Shown piece after piece: positions 34,270 through 46,770 of a stretch of DNA of 64,000 nt. Origin of the DNA: Zanthoxylum bungeanum (taxonomy: Eukaryota; Streptophyta; Magnoliopsida; Sapindales; Rutaceae). Under the pieces are notes generated by a model. It had not been told where the DNA came from. It saw nothing but the letters and a program-made list of their open reading frames with translations, and did not search any database. The stretch's first letter is position 1. Every line of letters starts with the position of its first letter. A program made the position numbers and the translations under genes. The stretch spans positions 276,001-340,000 of the forward strand of contig SKCR01006517.1 of NCBI GenBank assembly GCA_019454045.1, written 5' to 3'.

Positions 34270-35294
34270 TATGAAATAGATCCAAAAGAAGCTTTAAAAC
34301 AACGGGCAAAGTCAATGGAATACTTTTTCATATTTTTTGCAAATGATGAAGAAGATGAAGTAAAATATGAAATGTTACATTCAACTTTTAAAGAAAATGT
34401 TAAAAACTGGTGATATGGGATAATTAATACCACTAAAAATTTAATTAGAACTAATATTGTTAATGCATTTAATAGAAATATAGGTGATGGAATTTAAACT
34501 ATGACAGCACATATTTGTAGTGAATTCCTAGGAATGGATTTCATTACAGATTTTCAAAGTCAAAGAAATAAAGAAAAACTAAGAGCCAAAATGGATATTC
34601 AAAAGTTAAGCATTTGTAAAATGTGCTTTGTAAACGAATACACATGTGAATTTCAAAAATACTATTATGAATACTACACTAGTAGTGAACAGTTAGAATC
34701 CATTAGGGATTTATATTTTATGAAATTACCAAGTCCTTGGGATGTTTATTTCATGAAAGAAAATGAAAAATATGCAAATGAAAACCCTACTACCACTCCT
34801 AATACTTTAGGAAGTAGAATAAAATTTTTAAAAGAAAGATAGAAGATTTATGCTATCAAATAAAACTTTTAAATAAGTAGAAAAACAAGTTTGGCGTTGT
34901 GCTGTGAAAAAACAAATATGCCCACTCAATAGGGATGTAATTATAAAAATTTTCCACAAAGAAAAAGAAGAAAGATAAAAATAAGAAAATTAAAAAATAT
35001 AAAAGGTTTAAAAAATATAAGGCAAAACCTCACAAAAATATTTTAAACGCAAACCTAAAGATAAATCAAAAGAAAATAAAAGAAGAGATAAAACCTAAAT
35101 CTAGGTGTGAATGTTGGAATTGTGGAGAAACAGATCATCTAAGTTATGACTGTGACAAGAAAAAGGTAAGAATCTTGATGGAAGATTATGAAGATATAAA
35201 ATCTGAATTAAGTGAAATAGAAATTGACCTTTTAAGTATAGAAGAATCAGAAATTTTTGAAATATATTCTGATACATCTATTGATAATGAATAA
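34270..35294 (+). pseudogene. EPRV coat protein with CCHC knuckle
   Basis: Coat core is open at 34501-34842 (SICKMCFVNEYTCEFQKYYYE, KLPSPWDVYF, TLGSRIKFLKER), the conserved central domain of caulimovirid capsid proteins. It is followed by broken frames with a very Lys-rich tract (34960-35090) and the knuckle CWNCGETDHLSYDC at 35112-35153, then an acidic tail ending at 35294. Upstream coat sequence (34270-34500) has stops. The knuckle binds viral nucleic acid in the family. Confidence 0.75.
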
Positions 35295-35440
35295 AGATAA
35301 AGAAATAATTGATGATGAATGTATAAACGAAATAGAAGTATAAGAAAATTCTGAAGAATATACAATGTGTGCAACCTTCGATAATAAAAAATTAGCAAAA
35401 ATAAAAACTAGGATTAAACTTAAAAGATCCATCTAGTTTA

Positions 35441-36196
35441 ATGATGAAACTAAGAAGCATGTATTTAAGGCAAAGAATTGTCATCCATGTATATCAAGAA
35501 TTAGAAAGAAGTGCAGATATTACATATACCAAAGGAAATATAAAGTTAAATTTGCTAACACAAACAAGTATAAATGAAATCATGAGAAAATTAACACCTA
35601 GAGAAAGAGAAAAAATTAAATACGTATATCTAGCTGGTATTCAAATACTATTTAAGTCCTTATTCAAAGAAGGAATAGATAGTCCAATCGTGATTAATCT
35701 ATTCGATGAAAGATTTTACAATGTAAAAGATGCACATTTAGGTACAGTAGAGGGCAATTTAGCATATAAAAAGTTATTATACATGTTATCCTAAATATAA
35801 TATAGATATTAAAGATAAAAATTTCAATGATGCCTTAAGTCTACATTTTGAATTATTAAAGGATAAATTTATAAAACCAGGAAATAAAGTCATGAGTATT
35901 TATTACTCAGCTTTGCTTTCGTTAAGTAATACAAATTATGGTGAAATTTATTCAAATAAGCCATTTATTGAAATCTCCAAGGAATGCTCAGAGATAAGTC
36001 AAATAAGGAACCCCATTTTACAAGAAATCGGTATACTTGATAATTACAAAATAAAATTTGGAAAAGTCCCAAATTTAGAAGAAGGAAGTTCTTCTCATGG
36101 AGACACTATTCCTATTAAATACAAAAATAATGAACTTGTAGTTTCAAGAGGGAGAAAAAGCCTAGATATAGTACTAAGATATAATATGTGCATATG
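35441..36196 (+). pseudogene. EPRV movement protein (30K superfamily)
   Basis: Two frame pieces. 35441-35794 carries YVYLAGIQILFKSLFKEGID with the conserved Asp, then INLFDERFYNVKDAHLG and EGNLAYKKL. A stop and shift near 35794 leads to 35800-36196 with DKNFNDALSLHFELLKDKF, GNKVMSIYYSALLSLSNTNY and a Ser-rich C-terminus. The family forms or gates cell-to-cell tubules at plasmodesmata. It lies after the coat gene. Confidence 0.75.
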
Positions 36197-36796
36197 AACT
36201 TATACGAGACCCTAAGGGTGGTTTCTAACACGTTAGGGTGGAACTGGGTAGTTTCAAACTGATTCTGGGAAATTTTATGCCACGAGTTACGACGCAAACC
36301 CTAGCGAGTCGCGACGCGCGACGTCCAGAAGCGTGCCATCATTTTCTTCTTGCGTATCGCGAAATAAATCCCTGTTGTGTTGCGACACAAAATAAAATTT
36401 CAGGATTTTGTTATTCTTCTTCAAATCCAACTTACCGAATTGCAATTCATATCATTTCCATACTAAAAACCATAGAACAAAACATCATCATGTATCAACT
36501 TCACACATTTTAATTCATGTTAACATCTTCAATACTCCATTAATCATATCATTCTCATTTTTAGCTTAAACCATTAAAATTCATCAATTTAGGTACTAAT
36601 GCAACAACCAATTTCTTTACTTATCAATCAATAAAAACAACTCTTAGCATGTTAATATCTCTATCTTATCATCAATCTTCTAAAGTCCAACAACTTAAAT
36701 TTTGGGTCAACTTTGCTTACATTCTTTTCTTGTGCATTCTTCATTTTCCAAGGATGCCATGCTCAACTTGCTTCATCTTTCTTATTTTCCTTCCTC

Positions 36797-36842
36797 TTTC
36801 TTCTTCTTCTTCTTCTTCTTCTTCTTCTTCTTCTTCTTCTTC
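36797..36842. repeat. (TTC)n microsatellite
   Basis: About 15 trinucleotide units. They generate spurious Ser-, Phe- or Leu-rich ORFs in all three plus frames. Confidence 0.95.
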
Positions 36843-36923
36843 CTCTATCTCTCATTATTCTTTCTCTCTTCTACGTTTTCTTCTTCCATTTTGTTTCAAA
36901 TTGGGATTTTGTGAATAGTATTC

Positions 36924-36933
36924 CCTTTATATA
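36924..36933 (-). promoter_or_regulatory. TATA box of minus-strand chromovirus LTR
   Basis: TATATAAAGG on minus, about 425 bases from the LTR start, with transcription expected to run toward lower coordinates. Confidence 0.55.
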
Positions 36934-37358
36934 GTAGGGGACATTTGATATTTGGAAGGTTGGAGGAAAGTGTTGAAGTGTGTGGAAAGTTTGAAATTCT
37001 TGCAGTTGAGCCCAAAATTACTATTTATCCAAATTTTGACTTAATTTTTGACCTATTTCTGGTTCGATTTTGGAAAAACTATTTAACACAGAAGTTGTAG
37101 ATCTCGATCTTAGCTATCCGACGGTATAAAATTCATAGAACTCGGAGTTCGAACGAGAAAGTTATGGCCCAAATACTGTAGGCTGTGCAGAGTTGTACGT
37201 TAACAGTCTCGTATCGGAATTTCGGGGAATTAACCAATCATCCCCAAAGTCGTTCCAGGGTGTATTTTATGGTCGAACATGCTTTATATTATGTTATCTT
37301 CATCCCGTAACACCACAGTACTACAACGCAATAGTTAAAAAGATTACCGGTCGTTACA

Positions 37359-38641
37359 GAGTATGACGCCTCCGACTAGACATCTATATAGGTTAGATCG
37401 AAGAGTCAGTATGTCAGCCTCGGGCTACAAATAAGATCGTTAAAGTGATAGTTCTAGAATAATAAAATAAGAATCTCCAGACCGTGTCTACCATAAACAC
37501 CCATAACCATATGATACACCTACAAATTCATAGGGCATCACCAGGTCGTCCAAAAACGACAAGCACTAACTCAACTACTTAAACACACTCCTAAAGAATG
37601 AAACCTCTATTTCATGAAGTCTAGCTAAGAATACCTTAAAGCACACATTCAAGAACAGAAGCAAAGTAATGTTATAAATTTGCAGGAAGTGATTAATGTC
37701 AAAATCAAAGTGAAGTTTGGAGATATATACATTGAATGTAGTTCGAATGAGTGCGATGACCGCGATCAGAATAGTTAATAACGGCAGTTGATAAATTGGA
37801 GAAGACAATGTTGAAACTCAATTGGAACAAACTTTGAAGGTTGAAAGTGTAAAATTTTTCTTAGCAATGGAAAGAATCTCTTTATAGTCACGCACCGTTG
37901 GATCTGGGCAAGGATCGGACACCTGAGATATGGCGTGAAAAACATAAATGTTACATCCCAAGATATTTAAGATGATGGGACAAGTTGGCATTCTAAAACG
38001 ACCTTCGACGTACTTTGAAATTTCAAATTGGCGCCAAACCTAGCTCGTATTAAAAAACATGACCCTAGAATTCAATCGTGTAGCAACGAGCTTCCACCAC
38101 GCATCTGTCTCACCGGGACCTTCGAGGAAACAACCTTGAGGACATGGTGAACTCATTCAGATTGCAGAACGCTGATGGCAAATCCCCAGGGGTCCGTGCC
38201 CGCAGGTCGCTTCATACCATCCGAAAATTTTATGTCATAAGAAGCAGTCTCAAAGAGTCCAATTAAGAGAAAGTAAATTACCTCAGTGGTTACACAATTT
38301 AAGAACTATAATAAATCACATTAAATTATATGTGACTTTCACCCATAAATTTGGTAACAATTACCACATTCAAATCTGAGATGACATTTCTATCGACTAA
38401 GAAAACAGTATAAATAGAAAAAGATTCTCATTATAAAGGGGAGAGATATTAAAATTTCTGTCAAATTTCCACGAGAACTCCAGGTGTAATTCTTAATTCA
38501 TCAATAAAATTGACTTGTGGACGTAGACTTTAGATTTGCCGAACTACTTAAAATCAAGATTTCATCTATTCTTTTTACACATATTTGGTGTTGACCGATT
38601 TTGTATGTATTAAAGTTTTTGAAAGAGTGCCAATAATCCTC
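37359..38641. other. No gene recognised
   Basis: Moderately AT-rich and without coherent coding or repeat ends by eye. Moderately GC-rich islands near 38050-38220 give no familiar protein. Confidence 0.4.
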
Positions 38642-38648
38642 TACACAA

Positions 38649-38832
38649 GGAGAAAACCTTCTATGCAACAGTGGTATCACGTCATCCATGCAACAAACTA
38701 ATCATCCACTGCCACGCGTGCTAAAAAAGTAAAAAACAACTAAAAAATAGGTAAAAAAACTCTACATGTTAATGAATAATTGGCTTGTGGTACCACATCA
38801 CTCATACCACTGTTTCACCAAAGAATCTCTCC
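38649..38832. mobile_element. 184 bp MITE with target duplication
   Basis: Inverted ends about 45 bases long (left GGAGAAAACCTTCTATGCAA..., right rc GGAGAGATTCTTTGGTGAAA..., both then CAGTGGTAT). Flanked by TACACAA at 38642-38648 and 38833-38839; the adjoining G could make it 8 bp. No coding capacity. Superfamily not assigned (7-9 bp duplication). Confidence 0.8.
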
Positions 38833-38839
38833 TACACAA

Positions 38840-39551
38840 GAAACTATGAACAAAAAAATTCTAGGAAAAAACACTTGAACTAAATCTACCCTAATTGTAC
38901 GCAAAATCGCTTTCAGTCTCCAGTTACATTTATTGCAAATTACGCGGAGTGGAAAGTTAAGAATTAATTAATTCAGATAATTAAAATGTTTCTACAAAAT
39001 ATTAAAAAAAATAATAATAAATTATTTGGCACTTCACATGGCCTGAAAATGACATGTGATTTTCTTTATCAAATTTCTCTACACGCGTTATTATTATTTT
39101 TTTTTTTTACTAAACTTATTATTCAACTTAATCAACTCTCTTTAAGTCTCATTCAAGCAGCATCAATTTTTTTTTAAAAAAAAAATTATGTTTCCTTATT
39201 ATTTTTCTCTTTTTAAATGTTATATTTTAATTAGTTCATTGAATTTTGAATCAAAATACATTAGAGAATTGAAACTTTACTAATGTTATTGAACTGGCAC
39301 GCTATTAATTTAAAAATTTTAAATTCTTTACTAATGTTATTGCACTCGCACCTAATTAGCTATTAATTTAAAATTTTTAAATTCTCGATTTTGTTTGGCT
39401 GTCTTTCAAATTCACACATTTCAATTATTCATTTATCTTGATTTTTGCCTGATTTCTCACGTGGCTCTGTCAAAATTTGTTCTATATAGAAACTCTTACA
39501 TTATTCCCATCAATAGATAAATTTTAAAATACATTTTCTATGGAATTCCTA
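38840..39551. other. AT-rich, no gene; short tandem duplication inside
   Basis: Only homopolymer-rich DNA apart from a diverged 51 bp duplication at 39276-39384 (unit begins tttactaatgttattg). Confidence 0.5.
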
Positions 39552-39566
39552 CCCCCCCCCCCCCCC
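39552..39566. repeat. C-run (15 bases)
   Basis: Uninterrupted C tract in otherwise AT-rich DNA, about 50 bases beyond the end of the RNase H fragment. A second C tract of 12 lies at 39972-39983. Confidence 0.9.
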
Positions 39567-39617
39567 AAAACCCCCAAATTTTTGTTTTAAAAGAAAGCAG
39601 GTACTTTCATAACAGCC

Positions 39618-40010
39618 TCATAGGTTTAACAAGATACGAACATTCGGAGGGTAGTCTCCCGTCCAAATTACAGGTGAAACGAAATTAATAGCAACATTCG
39701 CAAGAGAGTGAGCTACAAAGTTGTACGCTCTACTAATATGAGTGATTACCACCGGTTGAAAGTTCTTTAGGATCTCCTGAATATCTTTGACAACCCACGT
39801 AATTTCGAGATAACTTTCGGCTTTCTTTGAGACCAAATTTACCACTTGAATCGAGTCGGATTCCACAATTAGAGGCAACAGAGATTCCTTGACAGCCAAA
39901 TTAAGGCCGAAGAGGAGAGCCTCAGCTTCAAGGGCTGCAATATAAAGGGAAAATGTAGTCTTCTTAACCAACCCCCCCCCCCCATCTTGCCATCTTCATC
40001 TCTAATGACG
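39618..40010 (-). pseudogene. Orphan RNase H-like (RVT_3) fragment
   Basis: Minus strand, 117-codon open frame with ALEAEALLFGLNLAVKES, LIVESDSIQVV and THISRAYNFVAHSLA: the Glu, Asp and C-terminal His positions of the plant RNase H-like domain found at the ends of LINE polyproteins and in stand-alone host proteins. Before the ATG, VIRDEDGK is readable in another frame across a 12-G run (39972-39983), so a homopolymer length change probably broke it. The first catalytic Asp segment is not found. No RT is nearby. It ends in a proper stop at 39618. Confidence 0.7.
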
Positions 40011-41092
40011 GTTGGATTGTGACTTTACCTTTAAAGTTAATCATATTTCCTTAATTTAAACTCTAACAGACAAATGGGTATGAATTTAAGAGAAAAATAA
40101 TGTCGTAGGATTTAGATTTACGCAGCGATAATGTTTCATTGACTTGAGAAGCGCCAGACCCCTCAATTTTTTTTCCATAATAATCAGTACTAAATAAATA
40201 ATAGACATATCATTTTTGATTCAACTCAAATTTTTTTCAATGTTAATAATAAATAAATAATAAAGATATCATCATCGGTCTCCACACTCAGATGACCTTT
40301 TTGATTCATCCTGGATTTAGATTTGGATGCATACTTTATCCTTTTAGTAAAACATCAATTATGAACAAGATTTGTGGTCTAAAAATTCAAAAGAACAGCC
40401 TGGGAAAATCCCATAGAGTGCGGGCTACTTAGAATTTGGAACATTGAAGGAGAAACATTTCTATCACATCAATAAATTTCACAGTCATCCTCTTTCTTGC
40501 TTAGCCACGAAACCGCGTCTACACTAATCAACTGTACATGTTTAAGTTCTTAATTAAATAACTAATTAACTATTTAAATCTTTCTTGACTACTATTCCCT
40601 ATAAGACCAGGAAAATTTTTTTAGGTAATTTATTTATTTATTTATTTTGAGAATCACATAAGCTCCTTCCTATAGCAAGTGCTTGTGTTGATTATTTTCT
40701 CCATCCTGTCCAGTTAAGGATATATTTTCTTATCTCAATTTGAGAATAAGACAATACGGGATAAAAAATTATCTAATGGGACGGGACGAGACATAAAATA
40801 GAACGAGAGTTTAATAGGAGAGGAAGAAATTTAACCAGCCGAGATGAGATCCGAGAGGAGACATAATATTTTTTTTGTTCCATAAAAATAATGGATGAGA
40901 TCATGATGATATTTTATCCTAATTATATAAATGAAATGGGATCGGAATTGATTAATCTTGTCCCATTACCAACTATAGTAAGTCCTTTTTATATATATTT
41001 TCCACTCAATGGAACAATTATTAGCCTATGATGATTATTCAAAAACTACAATATATTATCCAACTTGTGGTATTTTATTCACTTGCTAATAT
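40011..41092. other. No gene; possible small repeat relic
   Basis: AT-rich. 40740-40980 has reiterated gggacgggac/gagacg segments and ends ttgtcccattaccaac, reminiscent of dispersed short repeats, but ends and duplications cannot be set. Confidence 0.35.
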
Positions 41093-41109
41093 ATACATAC
41101 ATACATACA

Positions 41110-41160
<51 letters not shown>
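41093..41160. repeat. (TACA)n/(TA)n compound microsatellite
   Basis: Eleven or so TACA units followed by about 11 AT units. Confidence 0.95.
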
Positions 41161-41167
<7 letters not shown>

Positions 41168-41976
41168 ATTCAGGACCATCGATTTAATTATTTTATTTTA
41201 ACAAGAAGAAAAATAAGTTCAACTTATCTCATATATTTAATCGTTTTCATAACCAAATTCAAAAAAATGTAAAAATTTTAATAAGGCCTCATTTTTAGGT
41301 GATTGTTTTGGATCACCCAAACCTCAAGGCTGGTGCTAAGAGCACATGAGATCAATCATCTATTATTCTATCACGTACTAAAATATATTTATAATATATG
41401 GCTTGTAGTGGTGATATTTTAGTAAGTAATTTTGTTGATTTTGAAGATCCTGGGTCAAAGATATTGAAAAGCATGCATATTTTTTAAATAAACAAAGACA
41501 TAAAACAGTGGTTCAAGTTGTTGTTTCTTCATGTTAAGTTAATTTGTTTAATGCACATCCATGTGCCAACAACGCTTCCTCCATGCTTTGGTAATATTTG
41601 TTAAAGTATATGTCATAAAACTTGTTATGCATGTTATGATTTAAGGCGTAATATTTTATAATATAATTTATTATTTATTGATAAAAGACATTTGACTTCT
41701 ACATATCACTACATCCATACTTTATGTGTATGTCTCGAGACACTATTTCAAATGAATATCGTTTATCCAAAAAGACATTTAGGATTATGAGAGTCAACGA
41801 TAATTATACGAATAAGTGGCCTTAAATTATTCTCAGTGTCTTATAATGGATGATGACTCTTTTATTCTCCGGTTAGTCCCTTATGGGCTATTTGTACTCT
41901 TACGGGCTGCAAGCTCAATAGTGTCGTGGTCTCGACTTCATAAGCTTAGAGGTAAATCCTACTTTGCTCCTATAGA
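41161..41976. other. Unclassified, possibly LTR preceding Tat-type primer site
   Basis: No coding sequence. The last 250 bases lead directly into a primer-site-like motif, so they may be the end of a decayed gypsy LTR on plus; its start is not visible. Confidence 0.35.
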
Positions 41977-41994
41977 TGGCAACTCCACTGGGGA
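41977..41994 (+). promoter_or_regulatory. Tat/Ogre-type primer binding site
   Basis: TGGCAACTCCACTGGGGA, one base from the TGGCGACTCCACTGGGGA common at primer sites of Tat-lineage gypsy elements. The rest of such an element is not seen downstream. Confidence 0.5.
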
Positions 41995-42479
41995 TAGAGA
42001 ATCGGCCCCGAAAAATACTTTGTAGTATCCATGACAATACTAAGATGAATCATATCATAATTATTTTTTTATATACCTATAAATCTGATTGCATTACATA
42101 TCGTGGAATCACTTCCGATATATTGCTTTATGATGAAACCCATCACTTGTTGGTACATATCATTGAGGTATCAAAACAGCGAGTCTATTGGTCGTTCGAA
42201 TCCTTGGGTGGGGAGACCTGGTTATGGACAACTCTTCACTAATGAGAGCTTAAGCCTAAACCTTTGGTAAGCCCAAATATGACCCCATACATATGATGAT
42301 GAGATGCACATTTTTTGTACATATAAATAATATGGATTGTATATGATAAATCGATGATGTGTTAAATAGAATGGTAAGAAGATAACTTTGATAATTCACT
42401 TGAGCTTGAGGTAGCGAAGTAAAAGAAAGATGAGAAGATGATATGTATATGTATGTGAACACTGCTATATGATATGCCA

Positions 42480-43564
42480 TGAATGTTATATATGTGACAT
42501 CATGAATGTGTTAAGTATGCTAGATAGAGGTAAAATTTATAAGTAAGGATAAATGTGGATGATCATTGGTTATTGAATTATTCAAGTTAGAGAGGAACTA
42601 CATGTTGTAGTTTATATGGTTAAAAACAAATGAAATGGTTAAAAGAACAAAAAGGAGTATGCTTGACGTGTGTTGTGAACTAAAACGATTTTGAATGCGA
42701 AGTGAAAGTTTTATATATATATAGTGACTTGTACATATGACTTCAAATCATTGATATATAATTAATGTAAAGACAATATGAGTTATATATGTGATAGAAC
42801 AAATGATACGATGATATGTTAAGGCTGATATTTATACGTATACAATGATTTCAAGCGAACAAGTTAGGCAACATGACACAAGAAAACAGAACGAGATGAG
42901 TGTGTGGATGTTCACATAAGAGGCATATAAGAAATGGAATGTTTGCCAACTGACTAGGAAACAGACAGTATGAACAGTTGGTAATTTGGAGAATGTGTGA
43001 ATCACTTAGAAATCCCAGAAATAATATGTAAACTGGAATTCAAATCTTGCTTATGTATGATGCTCAAGGTAGGAGCATAGTTACTTACTGAGTCTTATGA
43101 CTCACTATACTACAATGTTTGAGTTTTGCAGGTTGGCTTCCTAAACGGTCGATAGTGAATTTCAGAGTTGCGGAGTAGTCAGGTAGCAACGTTGCAGTCA
43201 ACCAGTCACTAGGTCTTGGGGGAAATAAAGAGTCAGTAGTGTATGTTTTAGATTATATAAGTTGTAAAGTGCTTAGAACGAGTTTATTTTAGAAAAGTTT
43301 TTGTATATACGTACTTTCGGGCACGAAGCTCTGGTTGTATTATGCATGCATCGTATTTTAGTTGGACTCTTAGATTGCATTAATGTTGAGATACCGGCCT
43401 GAGGCCGAGATTTTATGTTTATGTTGTATATTGATGCTGGCTATAGGCCAGGTTGCATGATATTGCGAATACATCATGCCGAAATTTTTCTAAAATCAGA
43501 GGCTATGTAGATGGATTTAGTCTATCTCCTGCCGGTAACATCACTGCTAAGGCGGGATGTTACA
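42480..43564 (+). mobile_element. Gypsy LTR 3' part (plus), related to Tekay LTR
   Basis: Right end reads CCTGCCGGTAACATC...GCGGGATGTTACA, like the reverse complement of the 16755 edge (CCTGCCGGTAACATACCC...GGGATGTTACA). The block near 43080-43110 (ttacttactgagtcttatgactcac) is typical of Tekay-like LTR leaders. The left boundary is uncertain and no primer site or gag follows, so it is a solo or truncated LTR. Confidence 0.55.
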
Positions 43565-44330
43565 TTAAATATGTTTAACAATCCATCTGTCGTAGGCTAT
43601 CTGAGTTGTGCTTAGGAAATATAGATTACCCAGTCAAGTTTTCGAGGCGCACATCTCATATTGTCAACATGTCCATGACTCTTTAAAACTAATAAGAACA
43701 TCATTTTTTATATATGCGATTAACAATAAGTGATCGACTTTGGCTAAAGTTTTAAGAATCGTGAATAATCATTTGAATACCTTAATCTTTTATGGTACAC
43801 ATACAAGTCGGCAGATCGTAGCTTAATGCACACTTATTAACGAGTGCAGCGGTCCACACCCAGCGAACATCTAGCGATCAGACCATGAGAGGTTGTGGAG
43901 GATCACACACAAAATCAATATTAACCTATAGTCAAAAGATTACATATGCTACTCGAGTCGAGGCGATTTCTATTGACGGTGGTATGTACTTCCAACTATT
44001 AGGAATCACCTGTGAGCCATTCAGTATTCGCTCTAACGAATACCCACATATCAATACGAGCTTTCTTTGCTCATGGTACATCGGATTAAATAATTGAAAA
44101 TTCAATTTCAATATACGACATGTGCTAGTCTTTTATGTTATAAGTATTCGACCATATTTTAAAATCAACGACTATGAATATTTACTTTAAGAATAATATA
44201 TAATAATAATACTACACAATGTCGGATTACTCAGTGTCCAGGATTATTACATTACTATTTTCAGATTGATGTCACTCTTAATATATTTATATAACAATCT
44301 AATATGCATAATGACATTACCATTAATAAG
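43565..44330. other. Unclassified, LTR- or leader-like
   Basis: No coding sequence identified. Lies between a gypsy LTR end and the readable start of Athila B gag, so part is likely Athila leader. 43600-44090 looks like diverged copia LTR sequence but has no matching copy here. Confidence 0.35.
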
Positions 44331-45838
44331 GTTGGAATGAAAATAAAAATTCACCTACCCGAGATGAAAATCCAATTGATCGGGTAAAATATGAGTCTCC
44401 ACATGGTGATCTTAATCATTCTATGACACTCAAATAACTCATGAATCCCACTACGACATGATCACCATCTTGCATTGTTTTCATCCAAATGCATCACGTT
44501 TCAATTTTAAACTACGAATCATCCAATTTTTACCCACATTCTACGGTCTTGAATCAGAAAATCTTTATCAGCACTTAAGGGAATTAGAAGAGGTGTGTAA
44601 TACTTACACAGACCAAAATTAAAGCATTAATATAATTTGATTCAAGGTTTTTCCCTTTTCTTTAAAGGATAAAACTAAAATTTGGATGCAGAACCTTAGG
44701 TCAGGATCCATCAAGACATGGGATGATTTGCAATAGGAATTTCTGAAATAATTATTTCCCCCTCATAGGACAAACTCTTTTAAGAGGAGAATAACAACTT
44801 TCGCACAATAGTCGGTGGAAATAGTTTACTGATGTTGGTAGAGATTTAAAGAGATGTTGAATGTTTGTCCACATCACAAGTTCGAATGGTGAGTTTAAGG
44901 ATAAAAATTTCAAAGATGCACTAGATTTTCTAGAACACATAGCAGAGAATGCACAAAAATGGGACACAATTGGCACTTATGAGTCATCTGTAAAACCACA
45001 GTCATCTGGTTGAGGTATATTTAACCTCAGGGAAGATCATAACCTTCCTGCTAAATATGCATCTCTAGCTAAAAAAAATTGAGGCATTAGAAATGAGAAA
45101 GATTGATCATGTCAAGGAAATTCAAGAAGTCACATGTCATATCTATAATTCAACAAGTTTTTCCAAGCTTGTTAGCCCTGCAAGAATGTCTTCATGACTA
45201 AGTCATTTCCATAAAAACCTTCAAGAGATCAAATCCAAACCCATACTCTCAAACCTACAAATTCTGGTTTAATAAATCATCCAAACTTCAATTGGAGGAA
45301 TGATAACTAAGAAAAGCCAATGTAACAACCTTCCCAAGTATACCAGAATTTCCAAAATTCTCAAAATTATGCACCATATGTCCCACCACTAAGGAAAACC
45401 CTTGAGGATACATTGCATGCATTTATTGATAAATAGGAAGCCATCAACAACCAAAATATGCAAACATTGATGGATCTGAAAGATAATTTTGCCAAAATTA
45501 CATTTGCATTGACCATTAATGAGAACATAAAGTTTCCTACATAACCACAACCAAATCCCAAGAGTCATCAAAATCCCGAGGGTCGTTCTACTAGTCAACA
45601 CATAGACCATGTCAAATATGTTATGACTCTTCACATGGGTAAAGTCATCCAAAGACTCATTCGTGAACCTCGTAAAGATTCAACTTCTGAGGTTAAAGAA
45701 TGGATTGTCGAACCATTAGCTATCATTGATGATAACGATTTTTCACATGCACCTCCATTTCCTCAAGCATTGAACATAAAGGAATTGAACCATTCCCCAT
45801 AGATATATGAAATATTCAAACAGGGGAAAGTCAATATT
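44331..45838 (+). pseudogene. Athila B gag
   Basis: Plus-strand gag in many frames. In order: PSCIVF and NFYPHFYGLESENLY (44480-44570), ELEEVCNTYTDQN, FPFSLKDKTKIWMQNLRSG (44650-44710), a FKRRITTF block, then DALDFLEHIAENAQKWDTIG (44915-44975). A deletion removes the FYEGL region near 44885. Later pieces match A1 gag (IFNLREDHNL, QEVTCHIYNS), but the knuckle's cysteines are partly lost. It shows the N-terminal half missing from A1. Confidence 0.8.
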
Positions 45839-46770
45839 CCTTTGTTAGATGTCATCAAACAGATACCATTATGCCGAAATTCTAAAAGACTTGTGCACTG
45901 TAAAAGAAGACAACAGGTAAGGAAGAAAGTTTTTCTAGCTGAACAAGTGAGCTCCATTGTCTCAACTAATATTGCATTAAAATACAAAGACCCTGATTGT
46001 ACAACTATTTCATTTATTATTAAAAATCATAATATTGAAAATACATTGCTTGATCTTGGAGTCAGTGTCAATTTGCTTTCATTTTCGGTTTACTAATAAC
46101 TTAATATTGGTGAGTTAAAACCAACATCAACTACTCTTTTACTTTTCAATAGATCAGTCATGGTACCGAAAGAAATTACGGAAGACATGTTATTACAAGT
46201 CAATAAATTCATATATCTTATGGATTTTATTGTCTTGGAAACACAACATATAGTGGATGTTATAAGCCAATTTCTGTAATACTTGGTCATCCATTTTTAG
46301 CAACAGCTAATGCTTTATTTATTTTTCAGAATGGAATCATGAATTTATCATTTGGAAATATGACGTTGGAGCTTAATCTTTTAACATTTGGAAACAATCA
46401 TACAATGAGGACAGTGAAAACGAGAGCATAGAACTAACTAAATCAATTATAGAAGAACATATTAATGGGAGTTTATTTGACTCTATGAAAATTTATACAG
46501 TTAATTTTCTTGAATCAAGTACGCAATTAGTTTCGGGTATTTCTAATAAGTTCTCTTTACTTAATTCTACACAAGTATTGGAAGACGATGAAGAGAATAA
46601 AATTTCAAGGAACTAGGAACACTGAAAAAAGAAGAAACATGAGAAAGCACCCAAATTAGAATTAAAGACTTTAACAAAAGTGTTGAAGTATATTTTTCTT
46701 GGAGCTGAACAAATTAACCCTATGGTAATTTCTTCTTCCCTCACAAGCGATCAATAAGGTAAGTTTTTAA
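45839..46770 (+). pseudogene. Athila B protease and spacer
   Basis: 45842-46096 is open with LDVIKQIPL, VRKKVFLAEQVSSIV and the protease LLDLGVSVNLLSFS (Ala-Ser of the usual motif changed to Val-Ser). A stop at 46094 and shifts follow; spacer pieces reach VISSSLTSDQ at about 46755, matching A1. Confidence 0.8.

Larger units (their letters stand above)
32563..36215 (+). mobile_element. Endogenous pararetrovirus (Caulimoviridae) fragment, plus strand
   Basis: About 3.6 kb of decayed virus-derived DNA: Lys/Asn-rich upstream ORFs, then coat-protein sequence with a CCHC knuckle, then a 30K-type movement protein. Coat before movement is the order in cavemo/solendovirus-like genera; genus remains inference. 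The polymerase region is absent: homology stops near 36197 and an LTR begins soon after. Stops and shifts occur in every gene, so it is an old non-infectious insertion. Confidence 0.8.
36230..37358 (-). mobile_element. Chromovirus-type gypsy LTR (minus), truncated
   Basis: Right edge ends GGTCGTTACA at 37358, so on minus it begins TGTAACGACCGG as in Tekay-like LTRs. Internally on minus it has the oligo-rich promoter part and a TATA box (36924-36933), then a GAA-repeat leader. The left edge lacks a clear CA/TG end, so it is probably truncated; the boundary at 36230 is approximate. No internal domain is adjacent. Confidence 0.6.

Noticed and set aside
36649..36934. Three overlapping Ser-, Phe- and Leu-rich ORFs
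   Set aside because: Produced by the TTC microsatellite inside an LTR.
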